Source of the DNA: Fen-1058 sp964398185 | GTDB lineage: Bacteria; Chloroflexota; Anaerolineae; Fen-1058 | Reading direction: 5' to 3' | Length of the DNA stretch: 64,000 nucleotides | Assembly: GCA_964398185.1 (NCBI GenBank) | Contig: CAYNML010000014.1 | Coordinates: 23,762 to 87,761, forward strand | Part shown: piece by piece, positions 41,956-49,297 of the stretch | How the letters are laid out: every line of letters starts with the position of its first letter | Position numbering within the stretch: position 1 is the stretch's first letter | Notes under the pieces: model-generated | What the model was told of the DNA's origin: nothing | What the model saw: the letters and a program-made list of their open reading frames with translations, nothing else | The model's database searches: none | Position numbers and translations under genes: made by a program

Positions 41956-42657
41956 TTAAAGCGGCATGCTCACCTTGAGCCAGCGGGTGTCGTCGTTTTG
42001 ATCGAGCGCGCTGATGGTCAGCACCAGGATGCTGATGTCGTCCGCCGGGCGTTGATCATCGGCGGCAAGCGCTTCAGTCAGCAGTGTCTGCGCTAAGTCT
42101 TCAGCGGTTAGCTGCCGCCCGATCAGCTCACGCAGCAACTCCGGCACGTTCAGCGGTTGGCCTTTGCGCTCGCCCGCGCTGGTGAGTCCGTCGGTAAATA
42201 TTACCACAGTTGTCTCCGGCGCGAGCGGCAGCTCGTGGATGACGGGCTTGGTGCCCCGGTGTACGCCCACCGGCTGCGACGGCTCGTCGAAGATGCGCAG
42301 CTCGCCGTTCAGGCTGACGATGGCCGGGCAGTGATTGTTGCGCGACAGCACCAGCGTGCGCGATTCCAGATCGACCGAGACGATGTTGAGCGTGGCCGAC
42401 ACCTTGCCCGCGCGGTGAGTGTACAGATAATCGTGCGCGGCGCGGGCGGCGGCTCCATCGCGGATGCCCTCGGCCAGCAGCGCCACGGCCTTGCGCGCCA
42501 CGATGTTGCTGATGGCCTTGGCGCTTTTGCCCGAGCGCTGCCCGTCCACGACGACGAACGACAACCCTCCGCCGGGACGCTCGATCATCTCGATCGTATC
42601 GCCGCTTTCCGGCGTGGCATATTTGCGAGTCTTGGCTACGGCAACGTCTAAATGCAT
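41956..42657 (-). CDS. PP2C/SpoIIE-like serine/threonine phosphatase
   Basis: A 233-residue phosphatase-fold protein with metal-binding signatures VVVDGQRSGKSAKAIS (about 36-51), FTDGLTSAGERKG and a final DDISILVL strand holding the C-terminal Asp pair. It lacks extra sensor domains. Just seven bases before the ATG lies a 31-base repeat, so no native leader remains, and an in-frame GTG inside the boundary is the only alternative start. It is possibly co-transcribed with the Cys-rich protein gene. Confidence 0.8.
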   Translation of the reverse strand: MHLDVAVAKTRKYATPESGDTIEMIERPGGGLSFVVVDGQRSGKSAKAISNIVARKAVALLAEGIRDGAAARAAHDYLYTHRAGKVSATLNIVSVDLESRTLVLSRNNHCPAIVSLNGELRIFDEPSQPVGVHRGTKPVIHELPLAPETTVVIFTDGLTSAGERKGQPLNVPELLRELIGRQLTAEDLAQTLLTEALAADDQRPADDISILVLTISALDQNDDTRWLKVSMPL

Positions 42658-42663
42658 GTTATA

Positions 42664-42694
42664 GGACACGGATGAACACAGATGAACACGGATT
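42664..42694. repeat. 31-bp inverted repeat, left copy
   Basis: Begins GGACACGGAT and ends AACACGGATT. The reverse complement of 43340-43370 matches it at 27 of 31 positions. The pair points inward around the GxxExxY gene like terminal inverted repeats. Confidence 0.75.
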
Positions 42695-42696
42695 TT

Positions 42697-43308
42697 TTAT
42701 GGCTGCCTGGTGCGACTGGGGCGTGTCCAAGTCAAGGCGCCTTTGAGTTCGTTATCATACACCTTGCGCCGGTGTTCAGCTTTCGGCCCGAAGTTTAACA
42801 GCAACCCTACTTCCACAGTGGTCGCTTTCAGATAGTTTAGCAGCTGGGCCTCGTGCTCGTCCAGCAAATGGCGAATCGCCTTGAGCTCCAGAATGACCAC
42901 GCCATTCACCAGAATATCGGCGAAATACTCGCCCGCTGTTAGGTCTTCGTAATATACGGTGATGCTTCTCTGCTGCTCGGCCTGCAAACCAGCCTTGCGC
43001 AATTCATAGGCCAGCGCATTTTCATACACTTTCTCGCTGAACCCATACCCCAGCTTGTTGTGGACCTTGAAGAACGCTGGGTCTTCCGACTTTGGCGGGA
43101 AACCGTCGGTGCATCGTCATTGCGAGCGCTTCCTGCGAAGCAATCTCCTTTCGACCGGTACTGAGATTGCTTCGTCGCGAACAGCGCTCCTCGCAATGAC
43201 GCACGTTGGTGACAATAATCCCGCTGAACCCGGAAGAGCCAGAACGCTTTTCAACACCTTGTCGGTCACGTCTGCCTGTTTGCCGGTAAACACCTGCTTG
43301 CGTTCCAT
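42697..43308 (-). pseudogene. GxxExxY family gene interrupted by a small insertion
   Basis: The N-terminal piece starts at ATG 43308 behind GGAG and reads MERKQVFTGKQADVTDKVLK. The C-terminal piece reads FFKVHNKLGYGFSEKVYENA, giving the family motif GxxExxY, and continues through LAYELRKAGLQAEQQRSITV to a stop at 42697. A 162-base element flanked by 8-base direct repeats separates them and breaks the frame. The surviving C-terminal ORF alone lacks a start before the motif. Family function is not established; a nuclease-like fold has been suggested. Confidence 0.8.
43071..43248. mobile_element. 162-bp MITE-like insertion with 8-bp target duplication
   Basis: AGAACGCT occurs at 43071-43078 and 43241-43248. 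Between them the ends read inward GGGTCTTCCGACTTTGGCGG and, reversed, GGCTCTTCCGGGTTCAGCGG (17 of the first 22 match). GG-starting ends with an 8-base duplication resemble ISL3-family elements; this link is inference. Inside lies a second palindrome at 43116-43200 with GTCATTGCGAG...GAAGCAATCTC and GAGATTGCTTCG...CTCGCAATGAC arms. There is no transposase, so it is non-autonomous. Confidence 0.75.
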
Positions 43309-43339
43309 CGAGCTTTCTCCTGAAATAGGCTGTGAACGA

Positions 43340-43370
43340 AATCCGTGTTTGTCCGTGTTTATCCGTGTCC
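43340..43370. repeat. 31-bp inverted repeat, right copy
   Basis: Begins AATCCGTGTT and ends ATCCGTGTCC. It overlaps the 3' end of menC, whose stop codon lies inside it, so the last residues of that enzyme are repeat-derived. Confidence 0.75.
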
Positions 43371-44468
43371 AAAAGATTCCCTGTGTTCCGTGAATTTCTC
43401 CAGGGCCTTTTCATTCACGGTGACGCCCAGGCCGGGGGCGGTGGGCACGCTCAGGGTCGAATCGGGATTCAAGGCGAACAGCGGCTCGGCGATGTCTTCA
43501 GTGTAGTAGCGATTGCTGGCGCTGATGTCGCCGGGCAAGGTAAAGTTGGGCAGCGAGGCCAGCGCCACGTTTCCCGCGCGGCCAATGCCGGTCTCCAACA
43601 TGCCGCCGCACCACACGGGAACGCCGCGCGATTGACACAAATCGTGAATGCGGCGCGATTCGGTGAAGCCGCTGACGCGCGCCGGTTTGATGTTGATCAC
43701 CTTGCAGGCTTTCAGTTCCAACGCCAGCGCCGCATGACCCAATGAGTGAATCGACTCGTCGAGACAGACGGGCGTTTCCAGCAGCGGCTGAAGTTTGGAA
43801 TGCTCGAAGATGTCGTCCCAGCCAAAGGGTTGTTCGATCAGCAGCAAGCCGAATTCATCCATTGCTTCGAACAGCGGCACATCCGGCAAGCGATAAGCCG
43901 AGTTCGCATCGACCTGCAGCAGGGTCTTCGGGAAGCGGGCGCGCACGCGCTTGACGATCTCCAGATCGTAGCCGGGCTTGATCTTGATCTTGATGCGCCC
44001 ATAACCTTGCGCGAGGTAGTCTTCAATCTTGGCGATCAACGCCTCCGCTGAAGATTGAATGCCGATACTCACGCCCACCGCCACGCGATCGCGTGTGCCG
44101 CCCAGCGCCTTTGAGAGCGAGATGCCTTGCTGCTGCGCCACGATGTCCCACAGCGCCGACTCCAAACCATGTCGCGCCATATTGTGCCCGCGCAGCAACT
44201 CGCCCAAGCGATAGGCCGCGCCCACATCGACCGGTTGGCCGAGCGAGCGCGGAATGAGGAAATCCTTCAGCGCGTGCCACACCGTCGTCGTGGTTTCGTA
44301 GGAATAGCCGAAGGTGCTTTCGGCGGGACATTCGCCCCAGCCCGTTAAGCCGTCGGCGTCCACGCGCACGATGACACACTGCCGATCGTGCTCGACGCCG
44401 AACGACGTTTCAAAGGGCGCGACGAGGCGCATGTTGACAAGGTGCAGGGTGATGCGATCGATGGGCAT
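43359..44468 (-). CDS. menC: o-Succinylbenzoate synthase / N-acylamino acid racemase
   Basis: A 369-residue enolase-superfamily enzyme of the OSBS/NSAR branch. Catalytic Lys lie in RIKIKIKPGY (KxK); metal ligands are Asp in LLQVDANSAY, Glu in LLIEQPFGWDD and Asp in VCLDESIHS, with Lys in INIKPARVSGF. OSBS acts in menaquinone synthesis; NSAR racemises N-succinyl amino acids. The adjacent acetyltransferase-like gene and absence of other men genes favour NSAR. The final residues EHRESFGHG come from the 31-base repeat. Confidence 0.87.
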   Translation of the reverse strand: MPIDRITLHLVNMRLVAPFETSFGVEHDRQCVIVRVDADGLTGWGECPAESTFGYSYETTTTVWHALKDFLIPRSLGQPVDVGAAYRLGELLRGHNMARHGLESALWDIVAQQQGISLSKALGGTRDRVAVGVSIGIQSSAEALIAKIEDYLAQGYGRIKIKIKPGYDLEIVKRVRARFPKTLLQVDANSAYRLPDVPLFEAMDEFGLLLIEQPFGWDDIFEHSKLQPLLETPVCLDESIHSLGHAALALELKACKVINIKPARVSGFTESRRIHDLCQSRGVPVWCGGMLETGIGRAGNVALASLPNFTLPGDISASNRYYTEDIAEPLFALNPDSTLSVPTAPGLGVTVNEKALEKFTEHRESFGHG

Positions 44469-44485
44469 GGGAACTCCGTTAGGTG

Positions 44486-44527
44486 GCGCAAGTTGGTAAC
44501 TTGCGCGGGCAAGATAACATCTTGCCC
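44486..44527. repeat. Two adjacent perfect 9-bp hairpins
   Basis: GCGCAAGTT-GGT-AACTTGCGC is followed directly by GGGCAAGAT-AAC-ATCTTGCCC. They lie in the 64 bases between the acetyltransferase stop and the menC start, so they form in the intercistronic mRNA and could tune menC translation. Confidence 0.7.
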
Positions 44528-44532
44528 CACAT

Positions 44533-45426
44533 TCAGGTTAGGCTGCTTTCGCTGGAATCAAGGCGCTGCATGATGTAGAAGCTGCGCGCGTGCGGGCCGG
44601 GTTCGTGCACGTAATCGATGACGGTGTAGCCGGCCGCAAAGGCCGCCGTGCAGATCGATCGCAGATGCCGCCGCCACGCCACGGCCAGCGCGTTGTCGAG
44701 ACGTTTGATGCGCTGGAAATCGGCCGGGAATTCCACCAGAAACCGATCGGGGCCTGGTGGCTCGATCGGGTCCACACACACCGGCAAATTGCGATCATCC
44801 CACTGCACGGCATTGCTGATGGGCGTGCCCACATCGAGATAGTGCTGCAATTTCAGCGGCGGGCGCTGGCGCGTGAGGCGCGTTTCGGTGCGGCGCGCCG
44901 CGATCCACCAATCGACCTGAAAGCGATCGGTCGCCAGCCCGCGATTGAGATCGTCGTTGAGTTCGCCGTAGTAATCGACGATGTAGGTGTTGCACACCGC
45001 GCCCAGCTTGGCGATGTTCAGACGCGCGTTCCTGCTTTCCAGCGGATCGTACGTCCACGTGATCAGCCGCACGCCCTGATTCAGGACCGCCTCGCGCTGC
45101 GCCACTTTGAGCGCGTAACCCACGCCGCGACTCTGCCACTCGGGCCGGATGCCCAGCATGTGCGAGCAGTGCTTGAGTTTGACCGTGGCGGGCGTTTCCG
45201 CGCCGTAGCGGTGGCTGGTGCCGAGGAAGCCCAGCACAAAGCCCACCAATTGATCGTCAGCGAACGCGCCCAGCGCCACACCGCCGTTCTTGGCGATGGT
45301 CAGCATGATATGCAGCGGCGCGATGTCGATGTCGGCGCTGTCCCACGCGGCGCGCTGCACCTCCTCGGCGGCGTGGAAGTCGTCCAGTGTTTTCAGCGGG
45401 CGAATTTCAAAATCAAACATTGACAT
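44533..45426 (-). CDS. GNAT-superfamily protein of the COG3375 type, menC partner
   Basis: A 297-residue protein with FEIRPLKTLDDFHAAEEVQR at the N terminus, HSHMLGIRPEWQSRGVGYALK (acetyl-CoA loop QSRGVG) around 95-115 and LITWTYDPLESRNARLNIAK. This family is regularly encoded next to OSBS/NSAR enzymes and is thought to succinylate amino acids in a D-to-L conversion route. The start is the second of two ATGs; sequence further upstream is a family A repeat fragment. Confidence 0.85.
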   Translation of the reverse strand: MSMFDFEIRPLKTLDDFHAAEEVQRAAWDSADIDIAPLHIMLTIAKNGGVALGAFADDQLVGFVLGFLGTSHRYGAETPATVKLKHCSHMLGIRPEWQSRGVGYALKVAQREAVLNQGVRLITWTYDPLESRNARLNIAKLGAVCNTYIVDYYGELNDDLNRGLATDRFQVDWWIAARRTETRLTRQRPPLKLQHYLDVGTPISNAVQWDDRNLPVCVDPIEPPGPDRFLVEFPADFQRIKRLDNALAVAWRRHLRSICTAAFAAGYTVIDYVHEPGPHARSFYIMQRLDSSESSLT

Positions 45427-45430
45427 CGGA

Positions 45431-45465
45431 ACGCTGGATGCCCGCCAGGAACGCGCGGGCATGAC
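45431..45465. repeat. Interspersed repeat family A, copy 5 (right half only)
   Basis: Only the second palindrome remains: CTGGATGCCCGCC...CGCGGGCATGAC. It abuts the acetyltransferase start and the epimerase stop. Confidence 0.65.
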
Positions 45466-45473
45466 GCTGTGCT

Positions 45474-46364
45474 CTAACGCAGGTAGTCCAGCGCATTGGC
45501 CATGCGCACGGGCGTGAAGTTGAACTGGAACGACACCGCGTCGAGATTGGTGGTGCGATCGATGGAGAGCAGATCTAACTGCGTCGGCGAATACAACGTG
45601 CGCCCGCCGATGAAGCCGCGCATGAAGTTTGACCAGCCCGCGGCGCTGGCCGGCGGCAGGTAGCGCTTGCGGCGCGAATGATGCGTGGCCTGCATGATGA
45701 TGTTCACCAGCTCGTCGTACGTCATCTGCTGCGGGCCGCCCACGAGGTAGGTCTTGCGGCTGGTTTTGTCATTGGCGAGGCACGCCAGAATGCATTTGAC
45801 CAGATCGCACACGTACAACGGCTGCAGGCGCACACGGCCATCACCGGGGATGGGAAAGAAAAACGGGAAGCGGCGCAGGGCCAGCGCAATGGTCTCAGTC
45901 CACTCGTCGCCCGGCCCGTAAACCGCCGACGATTCGAGGATGGTGTAGTCCAACCCGCTCGCTTCCACGATGTCGTCGGTCTGCGCCTTGATGCGCATGA
46001 ACGGATAGGCTGAGTGCGTGTGCGCGCCGATGGAGCCGATGGTGATGAGGCGCTTCACGCCCACTTCCGTCATGGCCTCGATGAGGTTGCGCGTGCCCTG
46101 TAAATTGGCGGCCTCGAAGGAGTCTCGCTCGGTCTCATCCCACGCGCCGGCCAGGTGCACCACGTGCGTGGCATGATACAGCGCCACGCGCAGCGCGGGC
46201 AGATCGTTCAAGTCCCCGGCCACGACGTGCATCATCACCCCCGGCGCAAAACTGCGTTCACGCCGCGAAGGCCGGATCAAACTGCACACAGGATATTGTG
46301 CGTCAACGAGTTGTTTGACCAGATGCTGGCCGATGAAACCGGTGGCGCCGGTAACGAGAATCAT
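45474..46364 (-). CDS. NAD-dependent epimerase/dehydratase-like (atypical SDR) protein
   Basis: A 296-residue extended/atypical SDR with the Rossmann motif VTGATGFIGQHLVKQL (about 4-19), NAD strand VVHLAGAWDE and a GxxN-type core. The usual YxxxK is not clear (YPFMRIKAQTDD offers Tyr-Pro-Phe-Met-Arg-Ile-Lys). It resembles NDUFA9-like or nucleoside-diphosphate-sugar epimerase proteins acting on unknown substrates. Start ATG is at a normal fold boundary. Confidence 0.8.
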   Translation of the reverse strand: MILVTGATGFIGQHLVKQLVDAQYPVCSLIRPSRRERSFAPGVMMHVVAGDLNDLPALRVALYHATHVVHLAGAWDETERDSFEAANLQGTRNLIEAMTEVGVKRLITIGSIGAHTHSAYPFMRIKAQTDDIVEASGLDYTILESSAVYGPGDEWTETIALALRRFPFFFPIPGDGRVRLQPLYVCDLVKCILACLANDKTSRKTYLVGGPQQMTYDELVNIIMQATHHSRRKRYLPPASAAGWSNFMRGFIGGRTLYSPTQLDLLSIDRTTNLDAVSFQFNFTPVRMANALDYLR

Positions 46365-46431
46365 GCTGGAGTCCGTGAGGGAACAGATCGGGCTGGATTA
46401 TATCACGGCTGGGGATCAGTCTTGATGCTCC

Positions 46432-46453
46432 CCAACCGCGTCCACGCGGTTGG
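46432..46453. promoter_or_regulatory. Perfect hairpin CCAACCGCG / CGCGGTTGG
   Basis: A nine-base stem with a TCCA loop lies between the HAD gene and the epimerase gene. It has no U tail. Nothing else was recognised in this 130-base interval. Confidence 0.5.
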
Positions 46454-46494
46454 CTTCGATCGCGCGGACGCGGTCAAAGAGCAAGGACCATCGG

Positions 46495-47148
46495 TCAGTA
46501 AAACATCTCGATCGGCCAGCCGCGCTTCTGCGCGAGCCGTGTCAGACGCCTGTCGGGATTCACCGCCACGGGGTGACCCACCGCGTCGAGCAGTGGTTGA
46601 TCGCTGTGGCTGTCGGTGTAGAGGTAAGCCGCGCGCAGATCGGCCCCGTGCTCGGCGGCGTAGCGCTGCGCCCACACCACTTTACCCGCGCCATAGCACG
46701 GCGGATCGACCACTTCGCCGGTGAGTTCATCAGCCCGATCGATCAGGCGCGTGCACAGAAAATCGACGTGCAGGTGATCGGCCACCGGCTGCACCGCGAA
46801 CTGCGTCGAAGCGGAGATCAACACCACGCGGTGATCCTGCCGCCGATGAAACTCGATCTGCTCGACGGCGCGCGGCGCGATGTGATCCTTCAGCATCACG
46901 TCGAACCACTCGTACGCTTCGGCCATCAGGCGCGACGCGCTTTGATGTTCCGAATAGGACAGCAGCTTGGGCACGGCGCTGTTCACGTCGACGGCCGCGA
47001 CTTTGTAGAGCAGCGACCACCACGCAATGCGCAGCAGCGCGCGGCGGCCGATGCGGCCCTGCTGGCGCAGATGTTTGACGTACAACAGGCCCGAGCTGGT
47101 GTCGAGCGTGGTGTAGTCCATGTCGAAGAAGGCGATGACGGGTGGCAT
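46495..47148 (-). CDS. HAD-IB family phosphatase
   Basis: A 217-residue HAD-superfamily hydrolase of the SerB-like IB group. Motif I is FFDMDYTTLD (nucleophile Asp9, general acid Asp11), motif II VVLISAST, and motif IV AYLYTDSHSDQPLLDAVG. A helical cap lies between. Substrates in this group include phosphoserine and phospholipid-type phosphomonoesters; the actual one is unknown. It starts four bases after the stop of the membrane-protein gene upstream. Confidence 0.88.
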   Translation of the reverse strand: MPPVIAFFDMDYTTLDTSSGLLYVKHLRQQGRIGRRALLRIAWWSLLYKVAAVDVNSAVPKLLSYSEHQSASRLMAEAYEWFDVMLKDHIAPRAVEQIEFHRRQDHRVVLISASTQFAVQPVADHLHVDFLCTRLIDRADELTGEVVDPPCYGAGKVVWAQRYAAEHGADLRAAYLYTDSHSDQPLLDAVGHPVAVNPDRRLTRLAQKRGWPIEMFY

Positions 47149-47151
47149 GGC

Positions 47152-47559
47152 TCAGCGCGGCAGCACGGCTTGACCGATTACGATTAGCCCGATCACGACG
47201 AGCGCGAGACTGCCCAGATAAATCCCCAGCTGCGCTTGATGCCGCTGCCGATCGGGTTGGGCGGCGAACCGGCGGCTGAGATGCGCGACGATCACGGCGG
47301 GCAGCATGACGATCGGGTGAATCCACGGCACCGGCTGCTGCACCGTCAATGCGGCCAGCACCAAGAGCACGCCCACCAGTAGTTGCACGTCGAGCAGCAC
47401 GGCATAGGCGCGGCCCACGCCCAGATCGAGCCGCGTGAAGCGGGCGCTGACGCTGAGCATGCTCACAAACGATCGGGCCGCGCCGAACAGCGCCAGCGAC
47501 AGGATCAGCCAGCGCAGCATACTGTGAATGTCGAGCAACGTTGCTTGAATTTGTGCCAT
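47152..47559 (-). CDS. Four-helix integral membrane protein, unknown function
   Basis: A 135-residue protein with about four membrane helices (12-32, 52-72, 80-97, 112-133) and conserved-looking His and Arg residues such as DIHSMLRW near the N terminus. It could be a small cytochrome-b-like or CopD-like protein, but no haem ligand pattern is certain. The internal ATG of MAQIQATL is used because upstream in-frame residues are Arg-rich and not membrane-like. Confidence 0.6.
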   Translation of the reverse strand: MAQIQATLLDIHSMLRWLILSLALFGAARSFVSMLSVSARFTRLDLGVGRAYAVLLDVQLLVGVLLVLAALTVQQPVPWIHPIVMLPAVIVAHLSRRFAAQPDRQRHQAQLGIYLGSLALVVIGLIVIGQAVLPR

Positions 47560-47734
47560 GAGAAATGCCCTCAGCGCAAGATAAGCCATGCTACCACGCG
47601 CGCGCCGGATGTCAAATCGCACAAGTCATCATGACACGGTGCGTTGCAGAATGAACCGTATCTTTGAATGCGGCGACGTGTTACATACCCTCGTAGAGGA
47701 TTATTTCTCACTGAGTTGAAAGGAGAGAGTGACT

Positions 47735-48976
47735 ATGACACGACGAGTCGTCATCACAGGGTTGGGCGCGGTCTCGCCCATCGGCAATGATGTGCCCACG
47801 ATGTGGCGTAATGCGCTGGCGGGGCAGTCGGGCGCGGGGCCGATTACGCAGTTTGATGCTTCCGGTTACAAGACACAATTCGCGTGCGAGGTCAAGGACT
47901 TCGACGTTTCGACGGTGGTCGGCAAGAAGGAAGCGCGCCGCATGGATCGCTTCACGCAGTTTGCGGTGAGCGCCGCCAGGCAGGCGCTGGACGACAGCGC
48001 CCTGACCGTGGCGCCGGATGATTCGTGGCGCGCGGGGGTGTTTATCGGCAGCGGCATCGGCGGCGTCAGCACGCTGGAGAATGAGATCAAGCAGTTGGTC
48101 GCCAAAGGGCCGGATCGCGTCAGCCCGTTCACGGTGCCGATGATGCTGCCCGACACGGCGGCGGCGCAGGTGGCGATTCAGTTCGGGCTGCGCGGGCCGA
48201 ACATGGCGGTGGTCACCGCGTGCGCGTCGGGCAACAACGCCATCGGCGAAGCAGTCGACTGCATCCGGCGCGATGCGGCCGACGTGATGCTGACGGGCGG
48301 GGCGGAGGCGGCGATCATTCCCATCTCGATTGCGGGCTTTGGCAACATGACGGCCATCTCGGCGCGCAACGCCGATCCGCGGCACGCCAGCCGCCCGTTC
48401 GACAAAGAGCGCGACGGTTTTGTGGTGGGGGAGGGCGCGGCGATATTGGTGCTGGAAGAATTGAATCATGCGCTGGCGCGCGGCGCGAAGATTTACGGCG
48501 AAGTGATCGGCTACGGCTCGACGGCGGATGCGTTTCATGCCACGGCGCCGGACGAGAACGGCGTCGGCGCGGCGATGGCGATGCGCGCGGCGTTGAAGCA
48601 GGCCAAGCTGCGGCCTGATCAGATCGATTACATCAACGCGCACGGTACCAGCACACCGTTGAACGATAAGAGCGAAACGGCGGCCATCAAGACGGTGTTC
48701 GGCGCAGCGGCCTACACCATCCCGATCAGTTCTACCAAGTCGATGACGGGCCATTTGTTGGGGGCCGCCGGCGCGATCGAGGCGGTGTTCTGCGCCAAGG
48801 TGATCGAGGAAGGCATCATCCCGCCGACGATCAACTACGAATATCCCGATCCGGACTGCGATCTCGATTACGTGCCCAACAGCGCGCGGCAAAAGAAGGT
48901 CGATGTGGTCATGTCGAACTCGTTCGGGTTTGGCGGGCACAATGCGGTGGTGATCTTCAGCCGGTATCAGCCGTAG
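47735..48976 (+). CDS. fabF: Beta-ketoacyl-ACP synthase II
   Basis: A 413-residue KAS II condensing enzyme of fatty-acid elongation. The nucleophile Cys163 is in VVTACASGNNAIGEA, and the catalytic His residues are in INAHGTSTPLND and KSMTGHLLGAAGA. AAGGAG nine bases before the ATG supports this start rather than a GTG six bases upstream. It is followed by three family A repeats and then fabH. ACP and the rest of the pathway are not here. The 175 bases before it are shared with a divergent gene and show no clear promoter. Confidence 0.95.
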   Translation: MTRRVVITGLGAVSPIGNDVPTMWRNALAGQSGAGPITQFDASGYKTQFACEVKDFDVSTVVGKKEARRMDRFTQFAVSAARQALDDSALTVAPDDSWRAGVFIGSGIGGVSTLENEIKQLVAKGPDRVSPFTVPMMLPDTAAAQVAIQFGLRGPNMAVVTACASGNNAIGEAVDCIRRDAADVMLTGGAEAAIIPISIAGFGNMTAISARNADPRHASRPFDKERDGFVVGEGAAILVLEELNHALARGAKIYGEVIGYGSTADAFHATAPDENGVGAAMAMRAALKQAKLRPDQIDYINAHGTSTPLNDKSETAAIKTVFGAAAYTIPISSTKSMTGHLLGAAGAIEAVFCAKVIEEGIIPPTINYEYPDPDCDLDYVPNSARQKKVDVVMSNSFGFGGHNAVVIFSRYQP

Positions 48977-48987
48977 GGACGCTGCGC

Positions 48988-49082
48988 GTCATTCCCGCGC
49001 GCAGTTGGCGGGAATCCAGCGTTCGATTGGCGCACATCGCCGATCGGCAACTGGATGCCCGACAACAATACTCGGGCATGAC
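48988..49082. repeat. Interspersed repeat family A, copy 6
   Basis: Short form: GTCATTCCCGCGCGC, GGCGGGAATCCAG, CTGGATGCCCGA, CTCGGGCATGAC. It is the first of three head-to-tail copies between fabF and fabH. Confidence 0.85.
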
Positions 49083-49089
49083 GGTATCA

Positions 49090-49184
49090 GTCATTCCCGC
49101 GCAGGCGGGAATCCAGGGTGATGGGCGCAGATGGCCGATCGGTTGTCTGGATGCCCGACTACGGCACGCTTCGCGGGGCATGAC
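49090..49184. repeat. Interspersed repeat family A, copy 7
   Basis: Same orientation as copy 6, separated from it by seven bases. Ends GCGGGGCATGAC. Confidence 0.85.
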
Positions 49185-49191
49185 GGTACCG

Positions 49192-49279
49192 GTCATTCCC
49201 GCGCGCTGTCGGCGGGAATCTAGCAGTGCACGTGACCGATCGGCAGTCTGGATGCCCGATACTAGCACTCGGGCATGAC
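49192..49279. repeat. Interspersed repeat family A, copy 8
   Basis: Third head-to-tail copy, again separated by seven bases. It ends 18 bases before the fabH GTG. Confidence 0.85.
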
Positions 49280-49297
49280 GATGGTAAGGGGGACACG

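Noticed and set aside
42664..43370. A complete insertion sequence around the GxxExxY gene
   Set aside because: No transposase motif is present and no target duplication was found outside the 31-base repeats; kept only as a hypothesis of a mobile unit.
48988..49279. CRISPR-like array between fabF and fabH
   Set aside because: The units are about 90 bases with internal palindromes and only seven-base gaps, which is a dispersed repeat family and not repeat-spacer structure.
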